Origin: Nitrospirota bacterium
Lineage (GTDB): Bacteria > Nitrospirota > Leptospirillia > Leptospirillales > Leptospirillaceae
Length of the DNA stretch: 6,919 bases
Reading direction: 5' to 3'
Assembly (NCBI GenBank): GCA_021828525.1
Contig: JAJZGM010000064.1
Coordinates: 1-6,919, forward strand
Shown: one piece after another, positions 1-5,226 of the stretch
How the letters are laid out: each line of letters begins with the position of its first letter
How positions within the stretch are numbered: the first letter of the stretch is position 1
Made by a program: the position numbers and the translations under genes
Notes under the pieces: model-generated
Seen by the model: the letters and a program-made list of their open reading frames with translations, nothing else
The model's database searches: none
Told to the model about the DNA's origin: nothing

Positions 1-100
1 AGGGATTGTCGAATGTCGCGCAGGCCGAGAGGGAGAGGAGGCCGAGGATCCCTCCCGCCAGGAGCACCCGGATCTTTCCGGACAGTATTAATCTTTTCAT
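1..100 (-). CDS. Lipoprotein, N-terminal part only (cut by window start)
   Basis: The reverse strand reads ATG at 100-98 followed by 33 open codons to the window edge. The N-terminus is a textbook lipoprotein signal: a basic start (MKRLILSGKIR), a hydrophobic stretch (roughly residues 12-24, VLLAGGILGLLSL) and the lipobox L24-S25-A26-C27. Signal peptidase II should cleave before Cys27, and the mature protein would be anchored in the inner or outer membrane. A GAGG lies 5 bases before the ATG, which supports this start. The gene follows the beta-barrel gene on the same strand with only 26 bp between them, so the two are probably co-transcribed. The mature part is almost wholly outside the window, so its function cannot be named. 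A partner of the outer-membrane protein is a reasonable guess, nothing more. Confidence 0.8.
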   Translation of the reverse strand, partial: MKRLILSGKIRVLLAGGILGLLSLSACATFDNP

Positions 101-126
101 AGATCCTCACTTTGGGACGTCGGGCA

Positions 127-1209
127 CTATTCTCCCCGGTAGCCGAAGGGGCCGTTGTAATAAACGGTAATCGTTCCCATCGGGGTGTAGGTGGCCGGAT
201 AGTTGGACTGGTAGACCGGAAATCCCATGGCGAGACCCCAGGTCACCGAGAGGTGTTCGGTATCGGGCCAGGTCACCTCGATCCCGGGGTCGACCCAGAG
301 AAAGCTCCAGGCCGGTGCATTCGCGGGTCCAAAGAGAAGGTTCTGACCCGTCTGGCTTTCTCCGAAGAACTCAAGGACATACCCTGCTCCCCATTTGTCG
401 TTCAAGACATGTTCGAAGGCCCCCGAAAACCAGACAAGATTTCCGTTGACGACAGACTGGGCCTGGGGAGTCGTCACGAGTCCGTTGTTGAAGGTGAACC
501 CTGTTCCGACCTGGGTCGGGTTCTCGATGATATCGCCCAGCTGAAGATAGAGCATGAAGGGCTTGAAGTGCTTGCGCATGATCATGTAGATCGCCTCGTT
601 AAAAGTTCCGTCTCCGGTCTGGTCCTCTCCGTAAAGCCGGGGGTTGAGGGTGAGAAAGTGGCCGGTGGGGAGTGTGAACTGATATTCGAGGGTCAGGGCC
701 GGCCTGGCCCAGAAATGAAATGGATCTGCGTCGTTGGTGAGCTGCTGCTTGAGCCAGACCAAGGTGTCCCCCATGCCGAAGGCGTTGACCGTGGTCCCGG
801 CAGGAGCGGTCGGGGCACTCGCCTGGTTGGAAATGAAAGGGATGGAAATGTCGAATTCCCAGTTTTTGATGAGTCCGATGGAGAGGCGTTGTGTCATGGC
901 CAGTGAAGCCATGCCCAGGCTCGGGTCGAGATAGTCGAACCAGTAGGGCTCGTAGAAGAAGGATCCCACCGGTTCGACCTCGGCCGTTCCCGTGAACATG
1001 GGGCCGCTCGTGTTGGGACCCCAGGAGAGATAGTGGGGGGCCATCTCGGAAAGATCGGGAATGAGGTCTCCGTTGACATCCTGGGGTCCCTCTGTGGATT
1101 CGCCGGCCTGGACGGGAGGGGAGAGAACTCCCCCAAAAATGATTGGGAGAAGGACCATGATCAGGAGAAGGCGCATCGGGTGACACAATCCAGGGGAGTA
1201 AGAGGGCAA
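127..1209 (-). CDS. Secreted outer-membrane beta-barrel protein, MetA/transporter-like
   Basis: The protein has 360 residues and a TTG start. A signal peptide is visible: short polar start, Met12-Arg13, a hydrophobic core at about 14-29, and a probable signal peptidase I site after VQA35. The mature chain alternates aromatic and polar residues in short strands. It carries GMGDTLVWLKQQL at 145-157, like the G-x-GD-hydrophobic-K repeats of the phenol-degradation MetA/transporter-type outer-membrane family. That family match is from memory and tentative. Two stretches look like Ca2+-binding EF-hand or dockerin loops: D44-V-N-G-D-L-I-P-D52 just after the signal peptide, and DQTGDGTFNE at 196-205. 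The protein ends TVYYNGPFGYRGE and lacks the terminal Phe common in porins. An in-frame TAA just before the TTG rules out a longer start, and AAGGAG with a 5-base spacer favours TTG over the ATG at codon 12. The substrate is unknown. The upstream Fur box suggests iron control. Confidence 0.7.
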   Translation of the reverse strand: MPSYSPGLCHPMRLLLIMVLLPIIFGGVLSPPVQAGESTEGPQDVNGDLIPDLSEMAPHYLSWGPNTSGPMFTGTAEVEPVGSFFYEPYWFDYLDPSLGMASLAMTQRLSIGLIKNWEFDISIPFISNQASAPTAPAGTTVNAFGMGDTLVWLKQQLTNDADPFHFWARPALTLEYQFTLPTGHFLTLNPRLYGEDQTGDGTFNEAIYMIMRKHFKPFMLYLQLGDIIENPTQVGTGFTFNNGLVTTPQAQSVVNGNLVWFSGAFEHVLNDKWGAGYVLEFFGESQTGQNLLFGPANAPAWSFLWVDPGIEVTWPDTEHLSVTWGLAMGFPVYQSNYPATYTPMGTITVYYNGPFGYRGE

Positions 1210-1214
1210 GACGG

Positions 1215-1220
1215 CTCCTT
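1215..1220 (-). promoter_or_regulatory. Shine-Dalgarno that fixes the TTG start of the beta-barrel gene
   Basis: On the minus strand AAGGAG is followed by CCGTC and then TTG (1209-1207). This is a full-consensus ribosome binding site at normal spacing. The internal ATG 33 bases downstream has only a weak purine stretch before it. Confidence 0.75.
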
Positions 1221-1276
1221 AGAAAGTCCTGGCTGCATTTTTCATATGTGATACTTAGTCCCATATGATAGAAGAT

Positions 1277-1305
1277 ATCGTAAGTGTCCCCTCGATGAAA
1301 GTCAA
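1277..1305 (-). promoter_or_regulatory. Second sigma70-like promoter toward the beta-barrel gene
   Basis: On the minus strand TTGACT (1305-1300) is separated by 17 bases from TACGAT (1282-1277). The match is 5/6 and 4/6 to consensus. It lies about 70 bp before the TTG start. If it is used, the Fur box would sit upstream of its -35, at about -55 to -75, instead of over it. Confidence 0.4.
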
Positions 1306-1324
1306 GACGGTCCTGTCTTATTTT

Positions 1325-1345
1325 TGATAATGAATATTATTATCA
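1325..1345. promoter_or_regulatory. Fur-box-like palindrome
   Basis: The core GATAATGAATATTATTATC (1326-1344) matches 16 of 19 positions of the classical Fur box GATAATGATAATCATTATC. With its flanking T and A it forms a 21 bp near-palindrome with TGATAAT and TTATCA ends. On the minus strand it begins at the last base of the -10 of the upstream promoter and runs over the expected transcription start. That is the usual place for repression by Fe2+-loaded Fur. It lies about 115 bp before the beta-barrel TTG and about 195 bp before the DUF202 gene. Fur binding is inferred from the sequence only. Confidence 0.72.
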
Positions 1346-1373
1346 TTTTCTCTGAGTGGTTCGTATTTGTCAA
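1345..1373 (-). promoter_or_regulatory. Sigma70-like promoter overlapped by the Fur box
   Basis: On the minus strand there is a perfect -35 TTGACA (1373-1368), a 17-base spacer and GAAAAT (1350-1345, 4/6 to TATAAT). The Fur-like palindrome starts at the last base of this -10. This is the best candidate promoter for the beta-barrel/lipoprotein operon. Confidence 0.5.
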
Positions 1374-1456
1374 CTCCTGATTTCCGGAAAAATAACACGG
1401 GAGACGGAAGAGGGGGTTTTTTGCGAAAAACGGTCAAGACCTGTCAGAAGTGACTC

Positions 1457-1485
1457 TTGAAAGAGGGATGAAAATTCTCAAGAAT
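1457..1485 (+). promoter_or_regulatory. Possible sigma70 promoter for the DUF202 gene
   Basis: TTGAAA (1457-1462), a 17-base spacer and AAGAAT (1480-1485) give 5/6 and 4/6 matches and would start transcription about 50 bp before the ATG at 1541. The -10 is the right arm of a small inverted repeat, ATTCT-CA-AGAAT (1474-1485). This is a weak prediction. Confidence 0.3.
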
Positions 1486-1516
1486 CAGAAAAGAGAGAAC
1501 ACTCATTCCGGTCCGG

Positions 1517-1529
1517 AGAATCAGAAAAG
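1517..1529 (+). repeat. Second copy of 13-bp direct repeat in the DUF202 leader
   Basis: AGAATCAGAAAAG occurs identically at 1481-1493 and 1517-1529, 36 bp apart, just before the ribosome binding site (AAGGAG at 1531-1536). It may be a regulator site or simple chance in purine-rich sequence. Confidence 0.4.
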
Positions 1530-1540
1530 GAAGGAGCCGC

Positions 1541-1897
1541 ATGAAAAAAGGGCAGAAATCATCCCAGGAATCTCCCCGCTTCTCCATCACAGGTCCCCTG
1601 AGCTTTTCCGACCAGATCGCCTTCGACCAGTTCGTTCTGGCCATCGAGCGAAACTTCCTCCTCCACATCACGGCCGGTCTCAACCTGATTGTCGTGGGAC
1701 TTGCGATGTTCCGATTTTTCAGCCGGAATCCCAGTGATTTTTATGTCGGAATCGGGATCGGGGCCTTTGGGATCTCCTTGCTGGTGATAGGGAAGGGGAC
1801 ATCCGATTTCTTGCGCATGAGGCGGGACCTTGCCCTGATGAAGACGATGATCCAGGCCCACCGTTCCGCCCCGAGCACCCTTTCGAATGCCGGGTGA
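1541..1897 (+). CDS. DUF202-type small inner-membrane protein
   Basis: This 118-residue protein has two hydrophobic helices, at about 39-60 (ending in GLAMFRFF) and about 67-85 (YVGIGIGAFGISLLVIGKG). They are followed by a basic, helical tail (FLRMRRDLALMK). The layout and the E36-R-N-F-L motif before the first helix recall the DUF202/YidH family, where ERTFL-like motifs precede the first helix and a charged R-x-R-R segment follows the second. The family function is unknown. A consensus AAGGAG four bases before the ATG supports the start. It stands alone: its promoter region is separate from the thi genes, which begin 93 bp downstream with their own promoter candidate. A role in thiamine synthesis is not implied. 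Confidence 0.65.
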   Translation: MKKGQKSSQESPRFSITGPLSFSDQIAFDQFVLAIERNFLLHITAGLNLIVVGLAMFRFFSRNPSDFYVGIGIGAFGISLLVIGKGTSDFLRMRRDLALMKTMIQAHRSAPSTLSNAG

Positions 1898-1899
1898 GC

Positions 1900-1919
1900 G
1901 GAGGGCGATTCCCGCCTCC
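1900..1919 (+). terminator. Weak GC hairpin after the DUF202 gene
   Basis: GGAG-G-GCG, loop ATTCC, CGC-CTCC forms a seven-pair stem with one bulged G, starting 2 bases after the TGA. There is no T-tract after it, so intrinsic termination here is doubtful. Confidence 0.2.
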
Positions 1920-1922
1920 CGG

Positions 1923-1951
1923 TTGCCCCCCCGTCCCATCCGTCCTAAAAT
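1923..1951 (+). promoter_or_regulatory. Probable promoter of the thi operon
   Basis: TTGCCC (1923-1928), a 17-base spacer and TAAAAT (1946-1951, 5/6) would start transcription near 1958, leaving a leader of about 33 nt before thiG. That leader is too short for a TPP riboswitch, and no THI-box core (CUGAGA) is seen upstream. The ribosome site is AAGGGGGG at 1979-1986. Confidence 0.5.
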
Positions 1952-1990
1952 AGGAAAAAAGGCCGTTAATCATTCCGCAAGGGGGGTTCC

Positions 1991-2809
1991 ATGACTTCAG
2001 TCTCCATGACAGAAAAAGAAGATCCAACCGTCTCCGACGACCCCCTGACCATCGCCGGAATCACCTTTCGTTCCCGCCTGTGGATCGGAACCGGGAAGTA
2101 CCGATCCTTCGAGGAGACCCGGAAGGTCATTCTCGAGTCCGGGGCGGACGTGGTGACGGTGGCGGTCCGCCGGGTCAACATCCTTAAGAAGGACGAGCCG
2201 AACCTCCTTGACTACCTGCCGCCGTCGGAGTTCCGGATCCTTCCCAACACCGCCGGATGCTATACGGTGGAGGAGGCTCTCCGCTATGCGCGTCTGGCCC
2301 GGGAGGCGGGGATTTCCCCCCTGGTCAAGCTCGAGGTGATCGGCGATCCGAAGACCCTCTTTCCGGATGTGGTGGGTCTTGTGGAGGCGGCAAGGATTCT
2401 GGTCCGGGAAGGATCGATCGTCTTTCCCTATACCAACGACGACCCGATCATTGCCAAAAAACTGGCCGATGTGGGATGCGCCGCCGTCATGCCCCTGGCC
2501 GCACCCATCGGATCGGGACTCGGTATCAGAAACCCCTACAATCTCCGGATCATCCAGGAGACGGTCCCCCTTCCTGTCATCGTGGATGCGGGGGTGGGAT
2601 GCGCCTCCGATGCCGCGATCGCCATGGAGATGGGGGTGGACGGCGTTCTCATGAATACGGCAGTGGCCGAAGCCAGGGACCCGGTGCTCATGGCCCGGGC
2701 CATGAAAAATGCCATCCAGGCCGGGAGAGACTCCTTCCGGGCAGGGAGAATGCCACGGAGACTCTACGCCAGTGCGTCGAGCCCCCTGTCGGGAATGCTG
2801 GGCTCCTGA
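1991..2809 (+). CDS. thiG: Thiazole synthase ThiG
   Basis: ThiG is the cytoplasmic TIM-barrel enzyme that condenses 1-deoxy-D-xylulose 5-phosphate, dehydroglycine and ThiS-thiocarboxylate into the thiazole phosphate moiety of thiamine. The whole 272-residue chain fits the family. Visible signatures are IGTGKY (32-37), TVAVRR (56-61), LPNTAGC (84-90), VKLEVIGD (112-119), PLAAPIGSG (168-176), VIVDAGVG (196-203) and the C-terminal MNTAVAEA. Lys113 is the expected Schiff-base lysine. Glu115 and Asp199 match the other conserved active-site acids (B. subtilis Lys96, Glu98 and Asp182, a constant offset of 17). The first 17 or so residues are a loose extension and not a fused ThiS. No thiS, thiF or glycine/tyrosine-derived imine source (thiO, thiH) lies in the window. 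The TGA shares one base with the next ATG, so translation is probably coupled. Confidence 0.96.
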   Translation: MTSVSMTEKEDPTVSDDPLTIAGITFRSRLWIGTGKYRSFEETRKVILESGADVVTVAVRRVNILKKDEPNLLDYLPPSEFRILPNTAGCYTVEEALRYARLAREAGISPLVKLEVIGDPKTLFPDVVGLVEAARILVREGSIVFPYTNDDPIIAKKLADVGCAAVMPLAAPIGSGLGIRNPYNLRIIQETVPLPVIVDAGVGCASDAAIAMEMGVDGVLMNTAVAEARDPVLMARAMKNAIQAGRDSFRAGRMPRRLYASASSPLSGMLGS

Positions 2810-3447
2810 TGCCGGAATCCCGGCCTGCGGAGATCCTGGGCCCGCTCCTCTATGTGACCCCTGAGGACTTTCCCATGAAGGATCTGGTTCTTCGGGCCAT
2901 CGAAGGAATGCGGGGGGGGATCACCTCCGTCCAGCTCCGGAGAAAGGCGGCCTCCGGTTGGGAATTTTCAGAACTTGTCCGCCTTTTCCGGGAGAATGTT
3001 CCGGCCGGCTTTCCCTGGCTTGTGAACCGGCGGATGGATTTCGCCTTGGGGGGACGGGCTACGGGACTTCATCTTCCTGCCGCACATCCCCCGATCGCAA
3101 GAGTTCGGGAGCATCTCCCGCCTCCCTTCCTGGTCGGGGTGTCGGTCCACTCCCTGGCCTCGGCTCTTCAGGCCGCGGAGGAAGGGGCCGACTACCTGAT
3201 TGCAGGGCCGGTCTTCGAGACGCCCTCCAAGCGTCCCTTCGGACCGCCGGTCGGTCTTGCCACCCTTCGGGAGATCGTCCGGCGTGTCCCGGTTCCCGTC
3301 TGGGCCATTGGCGGAATCGGGGCGGAAGAGGCTCCCCGGATCCGGGAGACCGGGGCCTTCGGAATGGCGGTCATGGGGGCCCTCTCCTACACTCCCGACC
3401 CGGTGGCCGCCGCCTTCACCCTGAGACGGGCCTGGCTCCGTGGGTAG
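2809..3447 (+). CDS. ThiE/TenI-family protein (thiamine phosphate synthase or thiazole tautomerase)
   Basis: The 212-residue chain is a complete ThiE/TenI TIM barrel. Phosphate- and HMP-PP-site residues of ThiE are kept: Q42-L-R44-R-K46, S112 in GVSVHS, T138 and K141 in GPVFETPSK, and the A-I-G-G-I phosphate loop at 167-171. The two Asp ligands of Mg2+ in ThiE (Asp93 and Asp112 of B. subtilis) are not: the NDD motif reads N73-R74-R75, and the HLGQxD motif reads HLPAAHPP (88-95). Those changes, together with SVHSLASALQAAEEGADY, look more like TenI, the thiazole tautomerase found beside thiG in Bacillus. However, the TenI active-site His (GHVFET) is Pro here. The call therefore stays at family level. 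The ATG overlaps the thiG stop (TGATG), and the chain ends inside the next gene's start. There is little Shine-Dalgarno, so it probably depends on coupling to thiG. Confidence 0.85.
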   Translation: MPESRPAEILGPLLYVTPEDFPMKDLVLRAIEGMRGGITSVQLRRKAASGWEFSELVRLFRENVPAGFPWLVNRRMDFALGGRATGLHLPAAHPPIARVREHLPPPFLVGVSVHSLASALQAAEEGADYLIAGPVFETPSKRPFGPPVGLATLREIVRRVPVPVWAIGGIGAEEAPRIRETGAFGMAVMGALSYTPDPVAAAFTLRRAWLRG

Positions 3448-4354
3448 GGAAAGACGGGGCATTCCGTGGATTTTTCTCATCTCTGTCCTGGTTCTTCTCC
3501 CTCTCCGGGCGGCAGCGGGGTCTTCGGCCGGATCCGGGGGAGGGTCCCTCTCCCTTCCCCAGGGAGGACTCCTTCTCCTGCTCCTTCCGGAGAAGGCCCC
3601 TGTCCGCACGCTCTCCCTCGAAGGCCGGCGGATCTTCCTCTTTCCCTGGAAGGAGGAAGGGAAATCCGGGAAGCCCCGCCGTTTCAGGGCAGCCCTGGTG
3701 GGGGTCGACTTTTCCCGTTCCCCGGGTCTGCTTCGCCTGGACCTGGACCGGTCCGACGGAAAATCGGAGCAACACTTTCTTCGGGTGACGTCCCGCTCCT
3801 TTCAGGTCTCACGGCTCACCGTGGCCCGCTCCTTCGTGACGCCCCCGGCCTCGCTCCTTCACCGCCTCAGACGGGAACGCCGGATGATTGCCCTGGCCCT
3901 GTCCCCTCCCGATGCCCCCCTGCGCTTCCACCGGCCCTTCCTGCCTCCCCTTGAAGGAAAGGTGACCCACGATTTCGGGGCCTATCGATTCCTGAACGGA
4001 CATCCGATGGCCCGCCATTCCGGAGAGGACATCGACGTTCCCCAGGGAACGCCGGTCCGGGCGGCCAATGACGGCGTGGTAAGGCTGGCCGGCTCTTTTT
4101 ACTATGACGGAAACATGGTGATTCTGGACCATGGAGGAGGACTTCTCACGGAATACCTGCACATGTCGGACATCATGGTCCGGCCGGGGGAGAGGGTCCG
4201 ACGGGGCCAGGTGATCGGCCATGTCGGACACACAGGTCGCGTGACCGGACCGGTCCTCCATTACGGGGCCGTTCTCCACGGGGCCCATGTCAATCCGATG
4301 CTCCTCCCCGGCCTTCTTTCGGGGGCGGTCACATTCGACGGGGTCGAACGATGA
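3440..4354 (+). CDS. Exported M23 (LytM-type) peptidase homologue with altered HxH motif
   Basis: The protein has 304 residues and a GTG start 8 bases inside the end of the upstream gene. A signal peptide is clear: MGRERR, a hydrophobic core at 9-22, and RAAA26 before the cleavage site, so it acts in the periplasm. Residues about 40-135 form a beta-rich segment (AALVGVD at 84-90) resembling the N-terminal domain that often precedes M23 peptidases. The M23 domain covers about 170-290: H193-S-G-E-D197 (the HxxxD zinc motif), DIDVPQGTPVRAANDGVV, YLH241M, and GRVTGPVLHYG at 266-276. Canonical M23 enzymes read GPHLH there. Here the first His is Val272, and only zinc ligand His274 remains. In LytM that missing His (His291) is catalytic. 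The protein may be a weak or inactive peptidoglycan hydrolase, or an activator like the degenerate EnvC/NlpD proteins. Its TGA overlaps the thiD ATG (ATGA). Confidence 0.88.
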   Translation: MGRERRGIPWIFLISVLVLLPLRAAAGSSAGSGGGSLSLPQGGLLLLLLPEKAPVRTLSLEGRRIFLFPWKEEGKSGKPRRFRAALVGVDFSRSPGLLRLDLDRSDGKSEQHFLRVTSRSFQVSRLTVARSFVTPPASLLHRLRRERRMIALALSPPDAPLRFHRPFLPPLEGKVTHDFGAYRFLNGHPMARHSGEDIDVPQGTPVRAANDGVVRLAGSFYYDGNMVILDHGGGLLTEYLHMSDIMVRPGERVRRGQVIGHVGHTGRVTGPVLHYGAVLHGAHVNPMLLPGLLSGAVTFDGVER

Positions 4355-5169
4355 CGGGAGATCCCTGGTCTTTTGCGGGAATCGACCCTTCTGGCGGGGC
4401 CGGTCTTTTCCAGGACCTTCGTGTTTTCCAGAGCCTGGGATTTCGTGGCAAGGGGGTTCCGACCTGCCTGACCGTCCAGAATCTGGACGGCGTCCGAGGG
4501 GTGGAGCCGGTGAGGGAAAAGGTTTTCTCAGCCATGATCGAGACGCTGGCCGAAGAAACCTTGCCTGCCTCCCTCAAGATCGGCCTTCTTCCGCTCTCCC
4601 TCTGCGGCGTTCTCGAGGGGTTTATCGCCTCCCTTCCCGCCGGGGTCCTGACCGTCCTCGATCCGGTCTACCGTTTTGGTGCGGGGGGGGCAATGACGGG
4701 GCCGGAGGAATATCGGGGCCTGGCCAGGATCCTTTTTTCCCGGGTCTCCCTGGTGACCCCCAATCTTCCCGAGGCCCAGGAGCTTGCCGGATGGTCCATG
4801 GAGCGGTACCCCGAGGACCTCTCCCTCATGGCCCGAAGGATCCATGAACAGTACGGGGCTCCGGCCATCCTTCTCAAGGGAGGGCATTTCGCGGAGAAAG
4901 GACCGAAGGTCGATCTTTTCTGGACCCCGCTGGAGGAGCGCCTCTACACCCACCCGGAGAAGGCCGTCGGTCGCATCCACGGGGGAGGCTGCACCCTGTC
5001 GAGCCTCGTGGCCGGCCTTTTCCTGAAAAGGAATGACTCCTCCCTCGAGCCCCTTGTCTTTGAAGCCCTGGAGCTCTACCAGAGGCTTCTGGACACAGTC
5101 GCGGGAACGCCGGGACGTGTCCTGGATCCGGATCGGCTCCGCCCGGGAAGGCCGGACGGACCTTCCTGA
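4351..5169 (+). CDS. thiD: Hydroxymethylpyrimidine/phosphomethylpyrimidine kinase ThiD
   Basis: ThiD is a ribokinase-fold enzyme that phosphorylates HMP to HMP-P and then HMP-PP, the pyrimidine partner of the thiazole in thiamine synthesis. The 272-residue chain has the family's usual length and order of motifs: AGIDPSGGAG (9-18), TVQN (41-44), KIGLL (76-80), LDPV (103-106), TPNLPEA (136-142), KGGH (176-179) and HGGGCTLSS (210-218) with the conserved Cys214. One oddity is that the usual HGTGC is HGGGC. The C-terminal 20 residues are Pro/Gly/Arg-rich and there is no ThiE or ThiN fusion. The ATG lies four bases inside the M23 gene, which ties it to the thi operon. A hairpin begins 8 bases after its stop. 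Confidence 0.93.
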   Translation: MTGDPWSFAGIDPSGGAGLFQDLRVFQSLGFRGKGVPTCLTVQNLDGVRGVEPVREKVFSAMIETLAEETLPASLKIGLLPLSLCGVLEGFIASLPAGVLTVLDPVYRFGAGGAMTGPEEYRGLARILFSRVSLVTPNLPEAQELAGWSMERYPEDLSLMARRIHEQYGAPAILLKGGHFAEKGPKVDLFWTPLEERLYTHPEKAVGRIHGGGCTLSSLVAGLFLKRNDSSLEPLVFEALELYQRLLDTVAGTPGRVLDPDRLRPGRPDGPS

Positions 5170-5177
5170 CAGGGGCG

Positions 5178-5196
5178 GGGATCAAGGCCTGATCCC
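5178..5196 (+). terminator. Hairpin after thiD, possible terminator
   Basis: GGGATCA, loop AGGCC and TGATCCC form a perfect 7-bp stem, starting 8 bases after the thiD TGA and ending 24 bases before the next -10 box. A T-rich stretch (CTTCTTCT) begins only 14 bases later, so it is not a classical intrinsic terminator. It could be a weak terminator, an mRNA end-stabiliser or an operator. Confidence 0.4.
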
Positions 5197-5226
5197 TCAG
5201 CACCCGCCAGCTTCTTCTGCTATAAT
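5197..5226 (+). promoter_or_regulatory. Extended -10 promoter for queD and the ABC genes
   Basis: A perfect TATAAT at 5221-5226 is preceded by TGC, giving the extended -10 TGnTATAAT. The -35 is poor (TCAGCA at 5197-5202, 18-base spacer), as is common with extended -10 promoters. The expected start near 5233 leaves a leader of about 80 nt. That leader contains a GGGATCCC palindrome (5251-5258) but no preQ1 riboswitch that I can recognise. Confidence 0.6.

Larger units (their letters stand above)
1210..1540. other. Divergent intergenic region, 331 bp, no gene seen
   Basis: This AT-richer stretch separates the minus-strand beta-barrel gene from the plus-strand DUF202 gene. It holds the Fur-like palindrome (1325-1345), two sigma70-like promoters facing left, one weaker candidate facing right, and several short repeats. 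CATATG-containing elements lie at 1243-1253 and 1262-1270. GTCAAGAC occurs at 1301-1308 and 1433-1440. An AT hairpin with GTTTTT and AAAAAC arms spans 1416-1431. AGAATCAGAAAAG occurs at 1481-1493 and 1517-1529. The open frames crossing it have no protein-like features or ribosome sites. Confidence 0.7.

Noticed and set aside
112..906. Long plus-strand open frame opposite the beta-barrel gene
   Set aside because: It is antisense to a gene with a good signal peptide and ribosome site. The translation is low-complexity Gly/Arg/Val-rich with no recognisable fold or start site.
1385..1450. AT hairpin (GTTTTT/AAAAAC at 1416-1431) as a bidirectional terminator
   Set aside because: There is no GC stem, and it lies between divergent genes where no transcript needs to end. 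It is kept only as a note in the intergenic entry.
1898..1990. TPP riboswitch before thiG
   Set aside because: The gap is only 93 bp with no THI-box sequence, and the likely transcript start leaves about 33 nt.
2257..2808. N-terminal extension of the ThiE/TenI frame across thiG
   Set aside because: The frame is open by chance inside thiG and its translation is Gly/Arg/Pro-rich. The family domain begins right after the ATG at 2809, which overlaps the thiG stop.
2958..3788. Overlapping long plus-strand frame spanning the ThiE/TenI and M23 genes
   Set aside because: It is Ser/Gly/Arg/Pro-rich out-of-frame translation, typical of GC-rich DNA. It would displace two well-supported genes.
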